Assembly (NCBI GenBank): GCA_910587015.1
Contig: CAJUME010000005.1
Location: 62,001 to 126,000, forward strand
DNA length: 64,000 nt
Direction of reading: 5' to 3'
Source of the DNA: an uncultured Christensenella sp.
GTDB taxonomy: Bacteria > Bacillota > Clostridia > Christensenellales > Borkfalkiaceae
This document shows positions 40,991 to 49,613 of this stretch, piece after piece; within the stretch, counting starts at the first letter, position 1; every line of letters starts with the position of its first letter. The translations under genes were made by a program, and so were the position numbers. The notes under the pieces are model-generated. The model did no database searches and was not told where the DNA came from. It saw nothing but the letters and a program-made list of their open reading frames with translations.

Positions 40991-43900
40991 TTATGCCTTG
41001 ACAAAGTCTGTTTTAAGGCTGAGATAGGGCGCGGTAAGCGTATCGGTCGAGCCTTGCGCATAGTGGTAATTCCAGATTTCCGATGCATAGCCCATTGCAG
41101 TGTAGTTTTCTGCCCTGACTATGCTGTACTCGGTATAAACCTCTACGCCGAAGTTGGTTTCGTACTCGTCGAACAGTGCGCCGCAGTAATAAACAACGAT
41201 GTCCGCATTAGCGGCATAGCCGCCGACCACGGGCGACGTGTTTTTAATGCTTTCGCCCATTTCGCCCTTGGTAAGACCCGTATCGTCATAGTAGATTGTG
41301 CCTATCGACAGACAGCCGGTAATTCTTACAACGCCGGGGTTCTTCATATATCCGAGCATACCGCCGCATCTTCTGCCGCTTCCGCTGCCGCCCTTTGCAT
41401 AAAGCGTGCCGTCCACAAGGCAGTTTGTAATTTCGAGATAGCATTCCGACTGCTCTATGATATTGCCGTTGGAATCGCACTCGCCCACTATTCCGCTTAC
41501 GCCGTCGCCGCCGCCTTCGATATTCGCGCTGACGTGACAGTCGGTAATGTGCACCTCTGACGTTTTAACGCCCTTGGCCTCGCCGTCGTTGTGGTAAATT
41601 CTTCCTATAATACCAGCTGTTCTCGTGCTTGTGCCGAGGATATTAGACTGACCGTCGATATAAACGCGGCTGATATAAATAGGCTTTGTGTTTTCGCTGA
41701 CAAGTCCGATTAAGCCCGCCGTTGCCTGATAGCCCTTTGCGGTATGCTTTGAAATTACTATATCCCTGAAATATCCGCCGAGGCAGGTGCCGACTATGCC
41801 GACGTTGTTGCCTTTGTCGCCGGAGCTTTCAAGTCTGGTATTTTCAAATTTAACATTCATGACGGTGCCGCCGTTGACCTGATAGAATATGCCGGTTTCG
41901 CCGCCGGTTGTTTTACCCGTTACGCTGATATTTGAAATTGTATAGCCGTTGCCGTTGAGCACCGCGCTGAACACCTTTTTAGCCGCGACAAACTTTGTGG
42001 AACCGCCGAAATCGAGATTTTTTGTAAGCGAGTAAATGGTCTTAGTACTGTCGCCGTCGCCGAACTGCCCTGCGCCGATAAGCGCGTTGAAATCCGCCTC
42101 CGAGTTGATTTCAACATATTTTACCTGGTCTTGATAAACCTGCGAGGTTACAACTCCGTTGGCGTTTGCCAAAGCGTAATAAATATAATACGCGGAATTG
42201 TTTTCCATATTAAAGTTTACTTTAAGGCTGGTTGCTCTGTAAGTGTACTTCTGTACACCCTCAGCCGTTGCTATATCAGCGGGGGTAAGATTGAGCTCGG
42301 TTTTGGAGGCAACCGTATAAAGCGTGCCCGTAGCGCTGCCGAGCGTGCCCGCTATAGTATAGCCGTCCTGATGAAGGGTAATCGTTGCCGCGCCGTCAAA
42401 GTCTGCATTTGCCGCGGGATTAGCCACATAAATACGGTAGCTCATCTGCGCTTTTGTATTGTCCGACTTTAAGGTTACGATATTAGTTATCGTGTAAATG
42501 CCAGCGGTTGACGGGGTGAAGCCCGCAATTTCCACCTTGGGAGTATTTACGTCAGGCTGATATTCGTAAATGTGCTCGACATCGTATAATGACGGGTCAA
42601 TGTATCTTACATGGTCGGGATACATATCGTTTCTTACCTGAACAGTCGGCTCGTCATACACGAAATACTGGTCGGCGATAACACCGCCGTTTTCGATAAT
42701 TTCGCCGTCCTGCGTCAAGACCGAAACATCGCCGAGCACGGGCTTGCCGGGCATTATTTTAAGAGTAAATTCCTTGACGGTCGTCTGACCCTTATAGGAA
42801 ATTGTCGCAAGCAAATTGACGGTGACCGCGCTTGTTACGGGACGGTTGACATCAATGGTTATATAGGTTGCCTTTGACAGCGCGGAGCCGTGCGATTCGG
42901 TGCCGGGGATAAGATAGTCCTCGTTTTCCGAAGTCCAAGTCACATCGCAGTCGAGCATCTTGTCAACCACGTCGAAGGGCTGATATACCGCGTTTTCGTT
43001 ACAGCTTACGGTAAGCGCGTCCTTTGCCCTGTTAAGCACGGCGGTAATTTCGTCGTTGCCGGAAACAAAGTTGTCGGTATAGAAGTGCAGACCCGCTTCG
43101 CCGTACTCCTCCCAGCTGCTCTTGCTTAAATCTGCGCCGATTTTAACGCTTTCCGAAATTAAGCTTGCATATGCGGAATCCTTAACCTTGAACAGATTGC
43201 CGAAGTTGACAGAGCCATCGGGATTGCGGAAGGTTTTATGCGCGTTCTGGTTGGATTTGCCAAGACCGCTGAGGTTGTAGGTTGTGCCGTCTATGGGCAG
43301 CTGCTCGAATATATCAGCTGCAACGGGCGCGGTGAATTTTGAACCGTTTATACCCGCGTTTGTGTCCAGCTCTGCACTGCCCGACTGCTTATAGCCGAGG
43401 AATACGCTGTCCGTCATTGAGCCGCGGTAGGTGTCAGCGCCGAGGTTTGTCTTTAATTTTGCGGAAAGCGAGTTGCTTATGCTGTTATAGCTGTAGCTGT
43501 GGCGCGCAAGGTTGAAGTTTGCATTCGGCTTGTCGCCCGCATAGCTGCCAGATACAAGTCCCTCGTTATTGATATAAGCGTTGTTGTCAAACGCGGTAAC
43601 GTTTTTCAACTTAAGAAAGCCGGGGTTGGAGTTATCGGTTACGCCGTGGAGCTTGTTGCCGTAAGCAATGCTGTTCATTAAAACGACGTCGCCCTCCATA
43701 ACGGAGCCGCCGAGCTTGAAGCCGTTGCCATCGCCCCTTGTAGTGTCGTAGGGGTTTTCCTTAAAGTCCTTTAAGGGGTAGACCACCTCGCCCGTGGCGT
43801 TGTCCTTAACCTCGTTAAACTGCGCGTTGTACTCGTCGCGGGTGTATTCGAGGAAGCCGTTTTCGTAGGCGATACAGTTGGTTATAAGCACCGTACCGAT

Positions 43901-44791
43901 ATTGCCGTTGGACGCATAAGCGAACAAGTCCCAGCCATCGTCAACGTTTCTGTAAGCGATACAGCCATCGAACACATTGCCGTAGCCGATTGTAAGCTTT
44001 GCGGCAAAGCCGTCCGCATTCTCGCCGAGCGTTCCGCCGTTATCGTAATTGTTGTGCGAGGAGCAGTTTTTGATAAGGTTCCAGCTGGGCCACATATCAA
44101 TAGTGGTCATACTCGAAGCCTCGCGGCCGAGCTGTAAGCCAGTATCGCGGTTGTTGTAGAATTCGGAATACTCTACCGTATTGTACTTGCCCGCGACAAA
44201 CATACCGTTATCGCCCGCGCCGCAGATGTCTATGTTATACCAGTAGAGATAGTTGCCGTACAGCTGAATGCCGCGGTAGGTATCGCCGAGCACCATTCCG
44301 CTGAAATCAAGCAGAACCTTTTCCGCGTCTACGGGGATATTTTCGTTATCCTCGTGCGTGCCGGGACGGAAAGTGATATAGCTGTTGAAGCTGCCCTTCG
44401 CGCGGACGTGCACCGAGGAGATAAGTCCCTTTTTATATGTGCCGGGCTTGAATAAAACGGTGTCGCCCGCCTGTAAAAAGGCGTCTTCCTCTGCCGAGGT
44501 GTGCAGAATTGTATTGATGTGATAGGGCTTTTCAAACGAGCCGTCGCAATTGATTGTGTCGCCCGAGGTAGCGTCGGGGCCGACCCAGATGGGCGCCCTG
44601 TCGCTTGCGCGGGAATACGTCTGTCCGACAGCCGTATCGATAACCGTTATTTTGCCGTTTTCCGCAGAGCCGTTGTCCGACGGAGCGGAGCTTTTACCGC
44701 AGCCAGCCAAGGGCACGGCGCACGCTATGCCCGCCGTGACGGCGACTACCGCAAACGCAGAAAATATATTTTTTAAATTTCTCTTTTTCAT
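40991..44791 (-). CDS. Surface-anchored PL9-type pectate lyase with Ig-like and GLUG-like C-terminal modules
   Basis: The 1266-residue lipoprotein has a signal peptide ending in LAGCG (Cys near 31). Residues of about 60-560 form a right-handed beta-helix of the PL9 type. The Ca2+-binding set appears as ENADGFAAKLTIGYGNVFDG and RNVDDGWDLF, and the likely catalytic Lys is in GNGFKLGGSV, matching the PL9 layout. It should cleave polygalacturonate by beta-elimination outside the cell. After the lyase come Ig-like/cadherin-like beta modules (about 590-860), then a C-terminal region rich in GxFxxI and VGIVGxxxGG turns (about 950-1230) resembling GLUG repeats. The neighbouring lipoprotein gene 20 nt upstream has matching Ig-like modules, so both may work at the surface on pectin. 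Confidence 0.85.
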   Translation of the reverse strand: MKKRNLKNIFSAFAVVAVTAGIACAVPLAGCGKSSAPSDNGSAENGKITVIDTAVGQTYSRASDRAPIWVGPDATSGDTINCDGSFEKPYHINTILHTSAEEDAFLQAGDTVLFKPGTYKKGLISSVHVRAKGSFNSYITFRPGTHEDNENIPVDAEKVLLDFSGMVLGDTYRGIQLYGNYLYWYNIDICGAGDNGMFVAGKYNTVEYSEFYNNRDTGLQLGREASSMTTIDMWPSWNLIKNCSSHNNYDNGGTLGENADGFAAKLTIGYGNVFDGCIAYRNVDDGWDLFAYASNGNIGTVLITNCIAYENGFLEYTRDEYNAQFNEVKDNATGEVVYPLKDFKENPYDTTRGDGNGFKLGGSVMEGDVVLMNSIAYGNKLHGVTDNSNPGFLKLKNVTAFDNNAYINNEGLVSGSYAGDKPNANFNLARHSYSYNSISNSLSAKLKTNLGADTYRGSMTDSVFLGYKQSGSAELDTNAGINGSKFTAPVAADIFEQLPIDGTTYNLSGLGKSNQNAHKTFRNPDGSVNFGNLFKVKDSAYASLISESVKIGADLSKSSWEEYGEAGLHFYTDNFVSGNDEITAVLNRAKDALTVSCNENAVYQPFDVVDKMLDCDVTWTSENEDYLIPGTESHGSALSKATYITIDVNRPVTSAVTVNLLATISYKGQTTVKEFTLKIMPGKPVLGDVSVLTQDGEIIENGGVIADQYFVYDEPTVQVRNDMYPDHVRYIDPSLYDVEHIYEYQPDVNTPKVEIAGFTPSTAGIYTITNIVTLKSDNTKAQMSYRIYVANPAANADFDGAATITLHQDGYTIAGTLGSATGTLYTVASKTELNLTPADIATAEGVQKYTYRATSLKVNFNMENNSAYYIYYALANANGVVTSQVYQDQVKYVEINSEADFNALIGAGQFGDGDSTKTIYSLTKNLDFGGSTKFVAAKKVFSAVLNGNGYTISNISVTGKTTGGETGIFYQVNGGTVMNVKFENTRLESSGDKGNNVGIVGTCLGGYFRDIVISKHTAKGYQATAGLIGLVSENTKPIYISRVYIDGQSNILGTSTRTAGIIGRIYHNDGEAKGVKTSEVHITDCHVSANIEGGGDGVSGIVGECDSNGNIIEQSECYLEITNCLVDGTLYAKGGSGSGRRCGGMLGYMKNPGVVRITGCLSIGTIYYDDTGLTKGEMGESIKNTSPVVGGYAANADIVVYYCGALFDEYETNFGVEVYTEYSIVRAENYTAMGYASEIWNYHYAQGSTDTLTAPYLSLKTDFVKA

Positions 44792-44811
44792 TACCTTGCT
44801 TCCTCCCCCGC

Positions 44812-46293
44812 TTATGCACCGTAATCGACCGTATAGGTGATTTCTATTGCGTACAGATTGATACCCTTGCTGCTATCGCCGTCAATCGTGTAAATTCCCG
44901 CGCTTGCGTTCTGTAATTGCAGCCGCAATACATAGGGAGCGGCAACACCGCCGACAGGAGCGATAGCCACACTGCTTAAAACGTTTCCGCCTCTGGTAAT
45001 GCGCGCCGTACGCGTATCCGTTGTATTGTTGTGCAAAACATAGGCGGTTATATTTATGCTGTCCGCTTTTACGCCGTTGCCGAACACAAGCGTTACCGTC
45101 TTGCTGTCCTTTATTTCGCAATAATTGAGGAACTGTCTGCCGTCCTCGGTCTGCTTGGCGCTTGTCTTAAAGGTGCTGACGCTTGAGGACATTGACAAAT
45201 CGTCGTCGGAGCCGATATTTTCACCCCACTCGGCGGCAAGCTTTGTGCCGTCACTCGCATAGGTAACAGAATACTCTACAACGCCGACGGGCTTATTGAT
45301 AACGTAGCTTACCTCGGTTTTTACGGTTATGCCGTAGCTTGTGTAAGAAACGCTTGCCTTGCCCGCAGCTGTTATTTTACGGGTATTTACGCCCGTAACG
45401 GTAACGTCCGCAATGCTTAGCTCCTTTTCGATTCCGCTTTCGTAAACAGCGTTAAATTTCCACGTTTCCGTCATTACGTCCGCGCCCATTGTCTGTGAGG
45501 TGGCGCCGCTTTTGAAGGTCAGGGACGTAAGAGTGTCGTTTATATACACTATAACGAATGCGGAAACCTTATGCCCGTCCGGCTTTGAAGCGTCGTAAGG
45601 CATGGACGCCCAAATCTGGTATGCGCCGGGGCCGCACTGGTTTAACGCATCGCCCGCGACCTCGGTTTTTCCGAGCATAACCTTAACGTCGTAGCCGGAG
45701 GAAATGGGTGCGGAGTTCATATCCACAACGCCGAAATTATCTGGCTTGCGCACCTCTATCCAGCTTGCCGCCCCCGACAAGTCAACGGTGGGCGCATCCT
45801 TCGTAAGCGTATAGCTTGTGACTGCGTCGGATTTGAAATTAACCGCAAGACCCGCCGCCTCTTCCTTTACCACAATATTGTATGACTTGTTGTAGGAGTT
45901 GTTCTCGTAGGTGTAGTGCACCTTTATTTCGTAGGTGCCCGCTATATAGTTATTTTTTTCGTTTGATTTTATCGAGGTTTTGTCGATATAAACGCCGCTG
46001 TCCGAGGGAAGCACGTCTGCAACCTCCGTCTTGCCGCTTTCGTATTTGAACGAGGCTTTTATGACAAGACCGTCAGAGGTATAATTTTCGTTTGCGGACG
46101 ATGAATATTTATTCGGCGTGATATACAGAAGCTTTGCATTGCTTGTGTCAAGCTCTATCGACTGCAAGGCTTTTGCGCCGTCGCCCTTGGGGGCCTCGGG
46201 TTTTTTCTTACAGTCACAGCCAACGGCAAAGGCGACTATAAGCGCCATGACCGCGGACGTTACCGCAAGCAAAAGGTGTTTGGTTTTCTTCAT
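44812..46293 (-). CDS. Lipoprotein with multiple Ig-like domains, partner of the pectate lyase
   Basis: I start at the ATG at 46293-46291 (MKKTKHLLLAVTSAVMALIV), preceded by GGAGG at 5 nt; an earlier in-frame ATG lacks a site. The signal ends in a lipobox with Cys near residue 26 (AFAVGC). The mature 467 residues contain about three Ig-like beta modules (for example GTYEIKVHYTYENNS, SVSYTSYGITVKTEVSYVI) and a C-terminal beta-sandwich (about 360-490) that resembles a carbohydrate-binding module, with APYVLRLQLQNASAGIYTID. No catalytic motif is seen. It probably binds polysaccharide or organises the PL9 lyase encoded 20 nt downstream. It is the first gene of the operon and has a long structured leader. 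Confidence 0.8.
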   Translation of the reverse strand: MKKTKHLLLAVTSAVMALIVAFAVGCDCKKKPEAPKGDGAKALQSIELDTSNAKLLYITPNKYSSSANENYTSDGLVIKASFKYESGKTEVADVLPSDSGVYIDKTSIKSNEKNNYIAGTYEIKVHYTYENNSYNKSYNIVVKEEAAGLAVNFKSDAVTSYTLTKDAPTVDLSGAASWIEVRKPDNFGVVDMNSAPISSGYDVKVMLGKTEVAGDALNQCGPGAYQIWASMPYDASKPDGHKVSAFVIVYINDTLTSLTFKSGATSQTMGADVMTETWKFNAVYESGIEKELSIADVTVTGVNTRKITAAGKASVSYTSYGITVKTEVSYVINKPVGVVEYSVTYASDGTKLAAEWGENIGSDDDLSMSSSVSTFKTSAKQTEDGRQFLNYCEIKDSKTVTLVFGNGVKADSINITAYVLHNNTTDTRTARITRGGNVLSSVAIAPVGGVAAPYVLRLQLQNASAGIYTIDGDSSKGINLYAIEITYTVDYGA

Positions 46294-46500
46294 TGTTTCC
46301 TCCATACAATATTAATGGCAGTCAAGGCGTTTACAGAGAACGGTGAAAGCCGTTCTCTGCGGCGGATATGGAAATATCCGCTACGCTTAACTGCAATTAT
46401 TAATTTTATTGTTTGTTGTTTACCGCTTAAAATGCGCGCGGACGCGCTTTTGCGCAAAATTTAACACATTAATATTATCACTTTGTTTTTTCACTGTCAA
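46294..46500 (-). promoter_or_regulatory. Promoter and 170-nt structured leader of the pectinolysis operon
   Basis: Minus strand: TTGACA at 46500-46495, a 17-nt spacer and TAATAT at 46477-46472, with a start near 46465. The leader contains two adjacent hairpins just before the Shine-Dalgarno: GCGGATAT/ATATCCGC (about 46364-46382) and AGAGAACG-x7-CGTTCTCT (about 46336-46358). No terminator-type T run follows them. They may stabilise the mRNA or take part in control. Confidence 0.65.
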
Positions 46501-46583
46501 GGCGGGATATTGAAATTTTTACTTTTTTTGTAAATAGCTTACAAAAATTAAACCGCAAAAATGTGCGTTGCGCGCACAACAAA

Positions 46584-46607
46584 GCGCCCGCGGTTAACCG
46601 CGGGCGC
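46584..46607 (-). terminator. GC-rich hairpin downstream of the 6S-like RNA
   Basis: A 24-nt perfect palindrome (arms GCGCCCGCGG and CCGCGGGCGC, loop TTAA) is followed on the minus strand by TTTGTTGT. It could be a back-up terminator behind the small RNA gene. Confidence 0.55.
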
Positions 46608-46622
46608 AAAAAAAGCCGAAAT

Positions 46623-46810
46623 AAAAAAATCCGCCTGTGCCGTGATATAAAAAAGTATTAACCCGCTTCTCGCAGGTGGGTGCGGGGCAACGGAGCCTCG
46701 GACTTTCCGATTTTCAAAAACCAGACCTTGCCTATTTCCGCCGACAGCCCGCTCCCTTTTGGTTACTTTGTGGATTACGAATTTTTTATATCACGAACAC
46801 CGCAGACCTT
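46623..46810 (-). ncRNA. ssrS: Probable 6S RNA (about 188 nt)
   Basis: The minus strand carries a consensus promoter (46817-46845), then a 188-nt transcript closed by a long terminal stem (GTGATATAAAAAA near the 5' end, TTTTTTATATCAC near the 3' end) that is itself followed by a T7 run. Inside are an unpaired bubble, a GGAGC/GCTCC stem, a TCGGA-aag-TCCGA hairpin and a 3'-side CCCGC/GCGGG hairpin with the loop ACCCACCTGCGAGAA. The size, single-hairpin architecture with a central bubble and the 3'-side small helix fit 6S RNA, which binds the housekeeping RNA polymerase. The CACCCACCT-GAGAAGCGGG segment also looks like 6S families I recall. Identification is by structure and memory. Confidence 0.65.
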
Positions 46811-46816
46811 ATGTAT

Positions 46817-46845
46817 ATTATATTGTGCGGACTGCCAAAATGCAA
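46817..46845 (-). promoter_or_regulatory. Promoter of the 6S-like RNA
   Basis: Minus strand: TTGCAT at 46845-46840, a 17-nt spacer and TATAAT at 46822-46817, with a predicted start at about 46810. Confidence 0.85.
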
Positions 46846-46917
46846 CCAAAAAATTTTTACAATCGATAAAATATTTGCCAGATAAAAATAAATATAGGCA
46901 AGGCATTTTCAATTTGC

Positions 46918-46946
46918 TTGATTTTTGCAATCAAAAGCCTTAAAAT
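46918..46946 (+). promoter_or_regulatory. Promoter of the aspartyl-tRNA synthetase gene
   Basis: TTGATT at 46918-46923, a 17-nt spacer and TAAAAT at 46941-46946, 30 nt before the ATG, with GAGG as Shine-Dalgarno. It diverges from the small RNA promoter. Confidence 0.75.
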
Positions 46947-46976
46947 CTTTTTAATAAATATTTTACGAGGCTTATA

Positions 46977-48308
46977 ATGGAAGAGATACAAGGCGTACTG
47001 CCAAAAACCTCTACACCCTATTGCGAATTCAAGCAAAACCTTGACAAGGTTGTAACCGTCAAGGGCGCCATACACAACATAAGGGAAATGTCTGACTTCG
47101 CGTTCATACTTTTACGCACCGCGAGAGAGCTTATTCAATGCGTTTACTCGCCAGAATTTTCCGACTTCCGCCTTGACGACAGCATTGTCGAGCAGGCTTC
47201 GGCAAAAATTACGGGCAAGGTTGTAAAAAGCGAGACCCGCGACGGCAGCGAGCGCTTCGAGCTGCAAATTCACAATATAGAAATTTTATCCACGCCAGCG
47301 GCAGTTCCGCCCGTGGTTATTTCCAAAAAGCAGATTAACTGCGAGCTTTCCGTCAACCTTGACAACCGTCCCGTTACTCTGCGCAACCCCAAGGAGCGCG
47401 CTATCTTCAAAATTCAGGAGGGTATTGCGCGCGGCTTCCGCGAATATCTGCAAGGTCAGGGCTTTACCGAAATCCGCTCGCCCAAAATCAATTTTGCGGG
47501 CGCAGAGGGCGGCACCAACGTTTTCAAGCTCGATTACTTCGGCAAAACTGTTTACCTTGCGCAAAGCCCCCAGCTTTACAAGCAGGCGCTTGTGCCCGTT
47601 TATGAAAGAGTTTTCGAGATTGCGCCCGTTTTCCGCGCGGAGCACCACGATACCTCCCGCCATTTGAACGAGTACACCTCTATGGACCTCGAAATGGGCT
47701 TTATAGAGAGCTTTACCGATATAATGAATATGGAAACGGGTGCACTGAAGTACATTATGAATTTGCTGAAAACCGAGTACGCGCCCGAGGTGGAATTATT
47801 GAAGGTAGACATTCCCGAAATAACCTCTATTCCGTGCATACGCTTTAAGGACGCGAAGGAGCTTTGCGTTAAAAAGCTTAAAAACATTACGGACATGAAG
47901 GACTTCGAGCCCGAGGAAGAGGCGTTTTTGGGCAAGTGGGCAAAGCAGCAGTTTAATTCCGATTTTCTGTTTGTAACGCACTATCTTTCGAAAAAGCGTC
48001 CCTTCTACACCATGGACGACCCCGAGGACCCCGAGGTTACCCTTTCCTTCGACCTGCTTTTCCGCGGGCTGGAAATAACAAGCGGCGGACAGAGAATTCA
48101 CGATTACAATATGCAGGTTGAAAAAATGAAGCGCATGGGTATGAACCCCGACGAATTCGAAACCTATTTAATGCTGCACAAGTACGGCGCGCCCCCTCAC
48201 GGCGGGCTGGGGCTGGGACTTGAAAGACTGACAATGCACCTTTTGGGCTTTAAAAACGTGAGAAACGCGACTATGTTCCCCAGAGATATAAACAGAGTTA
48301 CCCCTTAA
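46977..48308 (+). CDS. aspS: Aspartyl-tRNA synthetase, archaeal (non-discriminating) type
   Basis: The 443-residue class IIb synthetase has an N-terminal OB anticodon-binding domain (VVTVKGAIHNIREMSDFAFI) and the catalytic core with motif 2 in PVFRAEHHDTSRHLNEYTSMD and motif 3 in GLGLGLERLTMHLLGF. It lacks the large GAD insertion of bacterial AspRS, and its end FPRDINRVTP is that of archaeal-type AspRS rather than AsnRS (PFPRTPG-like). Enzymes of this type in bacteria usually charge both tRNA-Asp and tRNA-Asn, relying on GatCAB for Asn-tRNA. Whether GatCAB is present cannot be seen here. One of the few plus-strand genes. Confidence 0.88.
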   Translation: MEEIQGVLPKTSTPYCEFKQNLDKVVTVKGAIHNIREMSDFAFILLRTARELIQCVYSPEFSDFRLDDSIVEQASAKITGKVVKSETRDGSERFELQIHNIEILSTPAAVPPVVISKKQINCELSVNLDNRPVTLRNPKERAIFKIQEGIARGFREYLQGQGFTEIRSPKINFAGAEGGTNVFKLDYFGKTVYLAQSPQLYKQALVPVYERVFEIAPVFRAEHHDTSRHLNEYTSMDLEMGFIESFTDIMNMETGALKYIMNLLKTEYAPEVELLKVDIPEITSIPCIRFKDAKELCVKKLKNITDMKDFEPEEEAFLGKWAKQQFNSDFLFVTHYLSKKRPFYTMDDPEDPEVTLSFDLLFRGLEITSGGQRIHDYNMQVEKMKRMGMNPDEFETYLMLHKYGAPPHGGLGLGLERLTMHLLGFKNVRNATMFPRDINRVTP

Positions 48309-48338
48309 ACGCTACGTTTATTTTATAACGGTGATGCT

Positions 48339-48467
48339 ATGTGCCGTACTTTTTACTGCAAAAACTGCAATTACTGCCAACGTACCGCCGACCCTTTGGT
48401 CTGTTGGTGTACATATTGGAAGAAAGTCGTTTATATTATAAGCTTTTGCGAAAAGGATAACGATTAA
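48339..48467 (+). CDS. Cys-rich microprotein, 42 residues
   Basis: A small open frame begins at ATG 48339, 31 nt after the aspS stop. The product MCRTFYCKNCNYCQRT... has eight Cys in 42 residues, arranged as C-x4-C-x2-C-x2-C then C-x-C and a final C, with a hydrophobic segment (KKVVYIISF) before the charged end. The density of CxxC pairs suggests a zinc- or iron-binding fold. The Shine-Dalgarno is weak (GGTGA). An overlapping frame from ATG 48334 is possible but has no such pattern. A hairpin terminator follows at 48492. Probably co-transcribed with aspS. Function unknown. Confidence 0.45.
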   Translation: MCRTFYCKNCNYCQRTADPLVCWCTYWKKVVYIISFCEKDND

Positions 48468-48491
48468 TTATATTACTTGTTAATAGCGGCG

Positions 48492-48513
48492 GCGGGCGCA
48501 TTTTTGCGCCCGC
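48492..48513. terminator. Terminator-like hairpin between convergent genes
   Basis: Nine-nt perfect arms GCGGGCGCA and TGCGCCCGC with a 4-nt T loop. It follows the microprotein stop by 24 nt on the plus strand and the flavoprotein stop by 14 nt on the minus strand. T runs are short on both sides. Confidence 0.6.
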
Positions 48514-48527
48514 TGATTTATACTTAT

Positions 48528-49094
48528 TTATACGTCTTGTACAACTTGCTTTCCGAGCAAAACCATCTCTTCAATTTCATTTTTATGAAATTGAAGCAAA
48601 TCGTTTAAACTGTCTGTTTTACAGACTGAAATTCTTCTGAACGTTTTTATACCCATATGCCCGAAATAATGCTCGATGGAATTAAGTATCAGTTCGTTTT
48701 CACTTTCACGAACGCCGGCGCGAACGGCAACGGCTATTCCGCTAATTTGCTTGTCGGCTTTCAATTTTATTGCCGGGTTGGTATTGCCATAAGGCGTACA
48801 CCTGTCGAAAAATGTTTTTAACTGACCCGGCACGTCTGCCCAATACGAGGGCGCGGCAATCACAACCAAATCCGAGGACAAAATATCCTCTACAACTTGC
48901 TTTACGTCATCCGATTGAACGCACTCGCCGTTTGTGTAGCACATTTTACAGCCGCGGCAAAATTTTATATTTTTATCCCCTATACAATGCCTGCAAATTT
49001 TCGCTTTTCCGTCAGTACCCTCAATAAATTTATCAATAAGATATGCCGTGCTTCCGTTATTTCTAGCGCTTCCGATAACACAAGTTATTTTCAT
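48528..49094 (-). CDS. Flavodoxin-fold iron-sulfur flavoprotein / NADPH-dependent FMN reductase family
   Basis: The 188-residue protein has the flavodoxin-like start MKITCVIGSARNNGSTAYLI with the phosphate-binding S-R-NNGST loop for FMN, then a Cys motif FCRGCKMCYTNGECVQSDD (about residues 46-64), then IAAPSYWADVPGQLKTFFDRC. The Cys set resembles the compact 4Fe-4S motif of the Isf-type iron-sulfur flavoproteins, although such short motifs also occur in family members without a cluster. It should transfer electrons to flavin or quinone-like substrates; the physiological partner is unknown. A remnant of another flavodoxin-family gene lies just upstream (49240-49485). Confidence 0.85.
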   Translation of the reverse strand: MKITCVIGSARNNGSTAYLIDKFIEGTDGKAKICRHCIGDKNIKFCRGCKMCYTNGECVQSDDVKQVVEDILSSDLVVIAAPSYWADVPGQLKTFFDRCTPYGNTNPAIKLKADKQISGIAVAVRAGVRESENELILNSIEHYFGHMGIKTFRRISVCKTDSLNDLLQFHKNEIEEMVLLGKQVVQDV

Positions 49095-49239
49095 TCTCGC
49101 TCCGTACTGTTTTTGATTTTATATAATATCAAGGCAAATAAATTTTGTCAATAATATAAGCGCCCTCAACGCCGTACCGTTTCGATTTATCAAGTTTATA
49201 AAAGCGGACGTCCTTTTGTTCCATTTTGTAAAATTGCGC

Positions 49240-49485
49240 TTATCTTATAAAATTTGTTCTTACTTTGGGAATTTGCACGGGCTTTTCAAGCTTTGTGCCC
49301 TTTGCGCTTTCAAGCAGTTTTAAAAGCCAAGCCATATTGCTTGCGATTGCGCGCATTATGCAAACGCCCTCCTCGTCCTTAAAAACGTCTTCTGGCTTAG
49401 AACCGTGCACCATATTCCAGTATGTTGACGGAACCTGCAACATATTGTTTATGCCTATTCTGTGCGGGCGCACAAACAAAAGCAT
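49240..49485 (-). pseudogene. C-terminal remnant of a flavodoxin-family protein
   Basis: The 81-codon frame encodes FVRPHRIGINNMLQVPSTYW, VHGSKPEDVFKDEEGVCIMR and SNMAWLLKLLE. This is the C-terminal third of a flavodoxin/FMN-reductase-like protein that normally has more than 200 residues, judging by the absence of any flavin-binding N-terminus. No Shine-Dalgarno precedes the first ATG (49485-49483). The remaining sequence upstream is noncoding, so I read this as a decayed or rearranged gene. A promoter and terminator-like RNA lie just ahead (49515-49642). Confidence 0.7.
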
Positions 49486-49514
49486 AGACTATTGAAATTA
49501 AGTTTTAAAATAAA

Positions 49515-49607
49515 AAGTAACGTCCGATGGAAACCCGCCGGACGAACCTTTTTTCTCCCTATTGTTACAGCTTTACCGCCGATTTCAATAAGCACTCGGT
49601 AGTGAGT
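49515..49607 (-). ncRNA. Short terminated transcript upstream of the flavodoxin remnant
   Basis: Downstream of a consensus promoter (49614-49642), the minus strand has a small hairpin CACTC/GAGTG (49608-49593), a purine-rich AGGGAGAAAAAAGG segment and a second hairpin CGTCCG/CGGACG (49544-49521). TTACTTTTTATTTT follows, as in an intrinsic terminator. The predicted RNA is about 90 nt. It could be a small RNA in its own right, or the surviving attenuator/leader of the deleted flavodoxin gene. Confidence 0.45.
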
Positions 49608-49613
49608 GTTGCT

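Noticed and set aside
46686..46712. GGAAAGTCCGAGGCTC resembling the conserved 5' motif of RNase P RNA
   Set aside because: The transcript is only about 188 nt, closes on itself with a terminator and lacks the other RNase P conserved regions. The motif forms a local TCGGA/TCCGA hairpin within the 6S-like fold.
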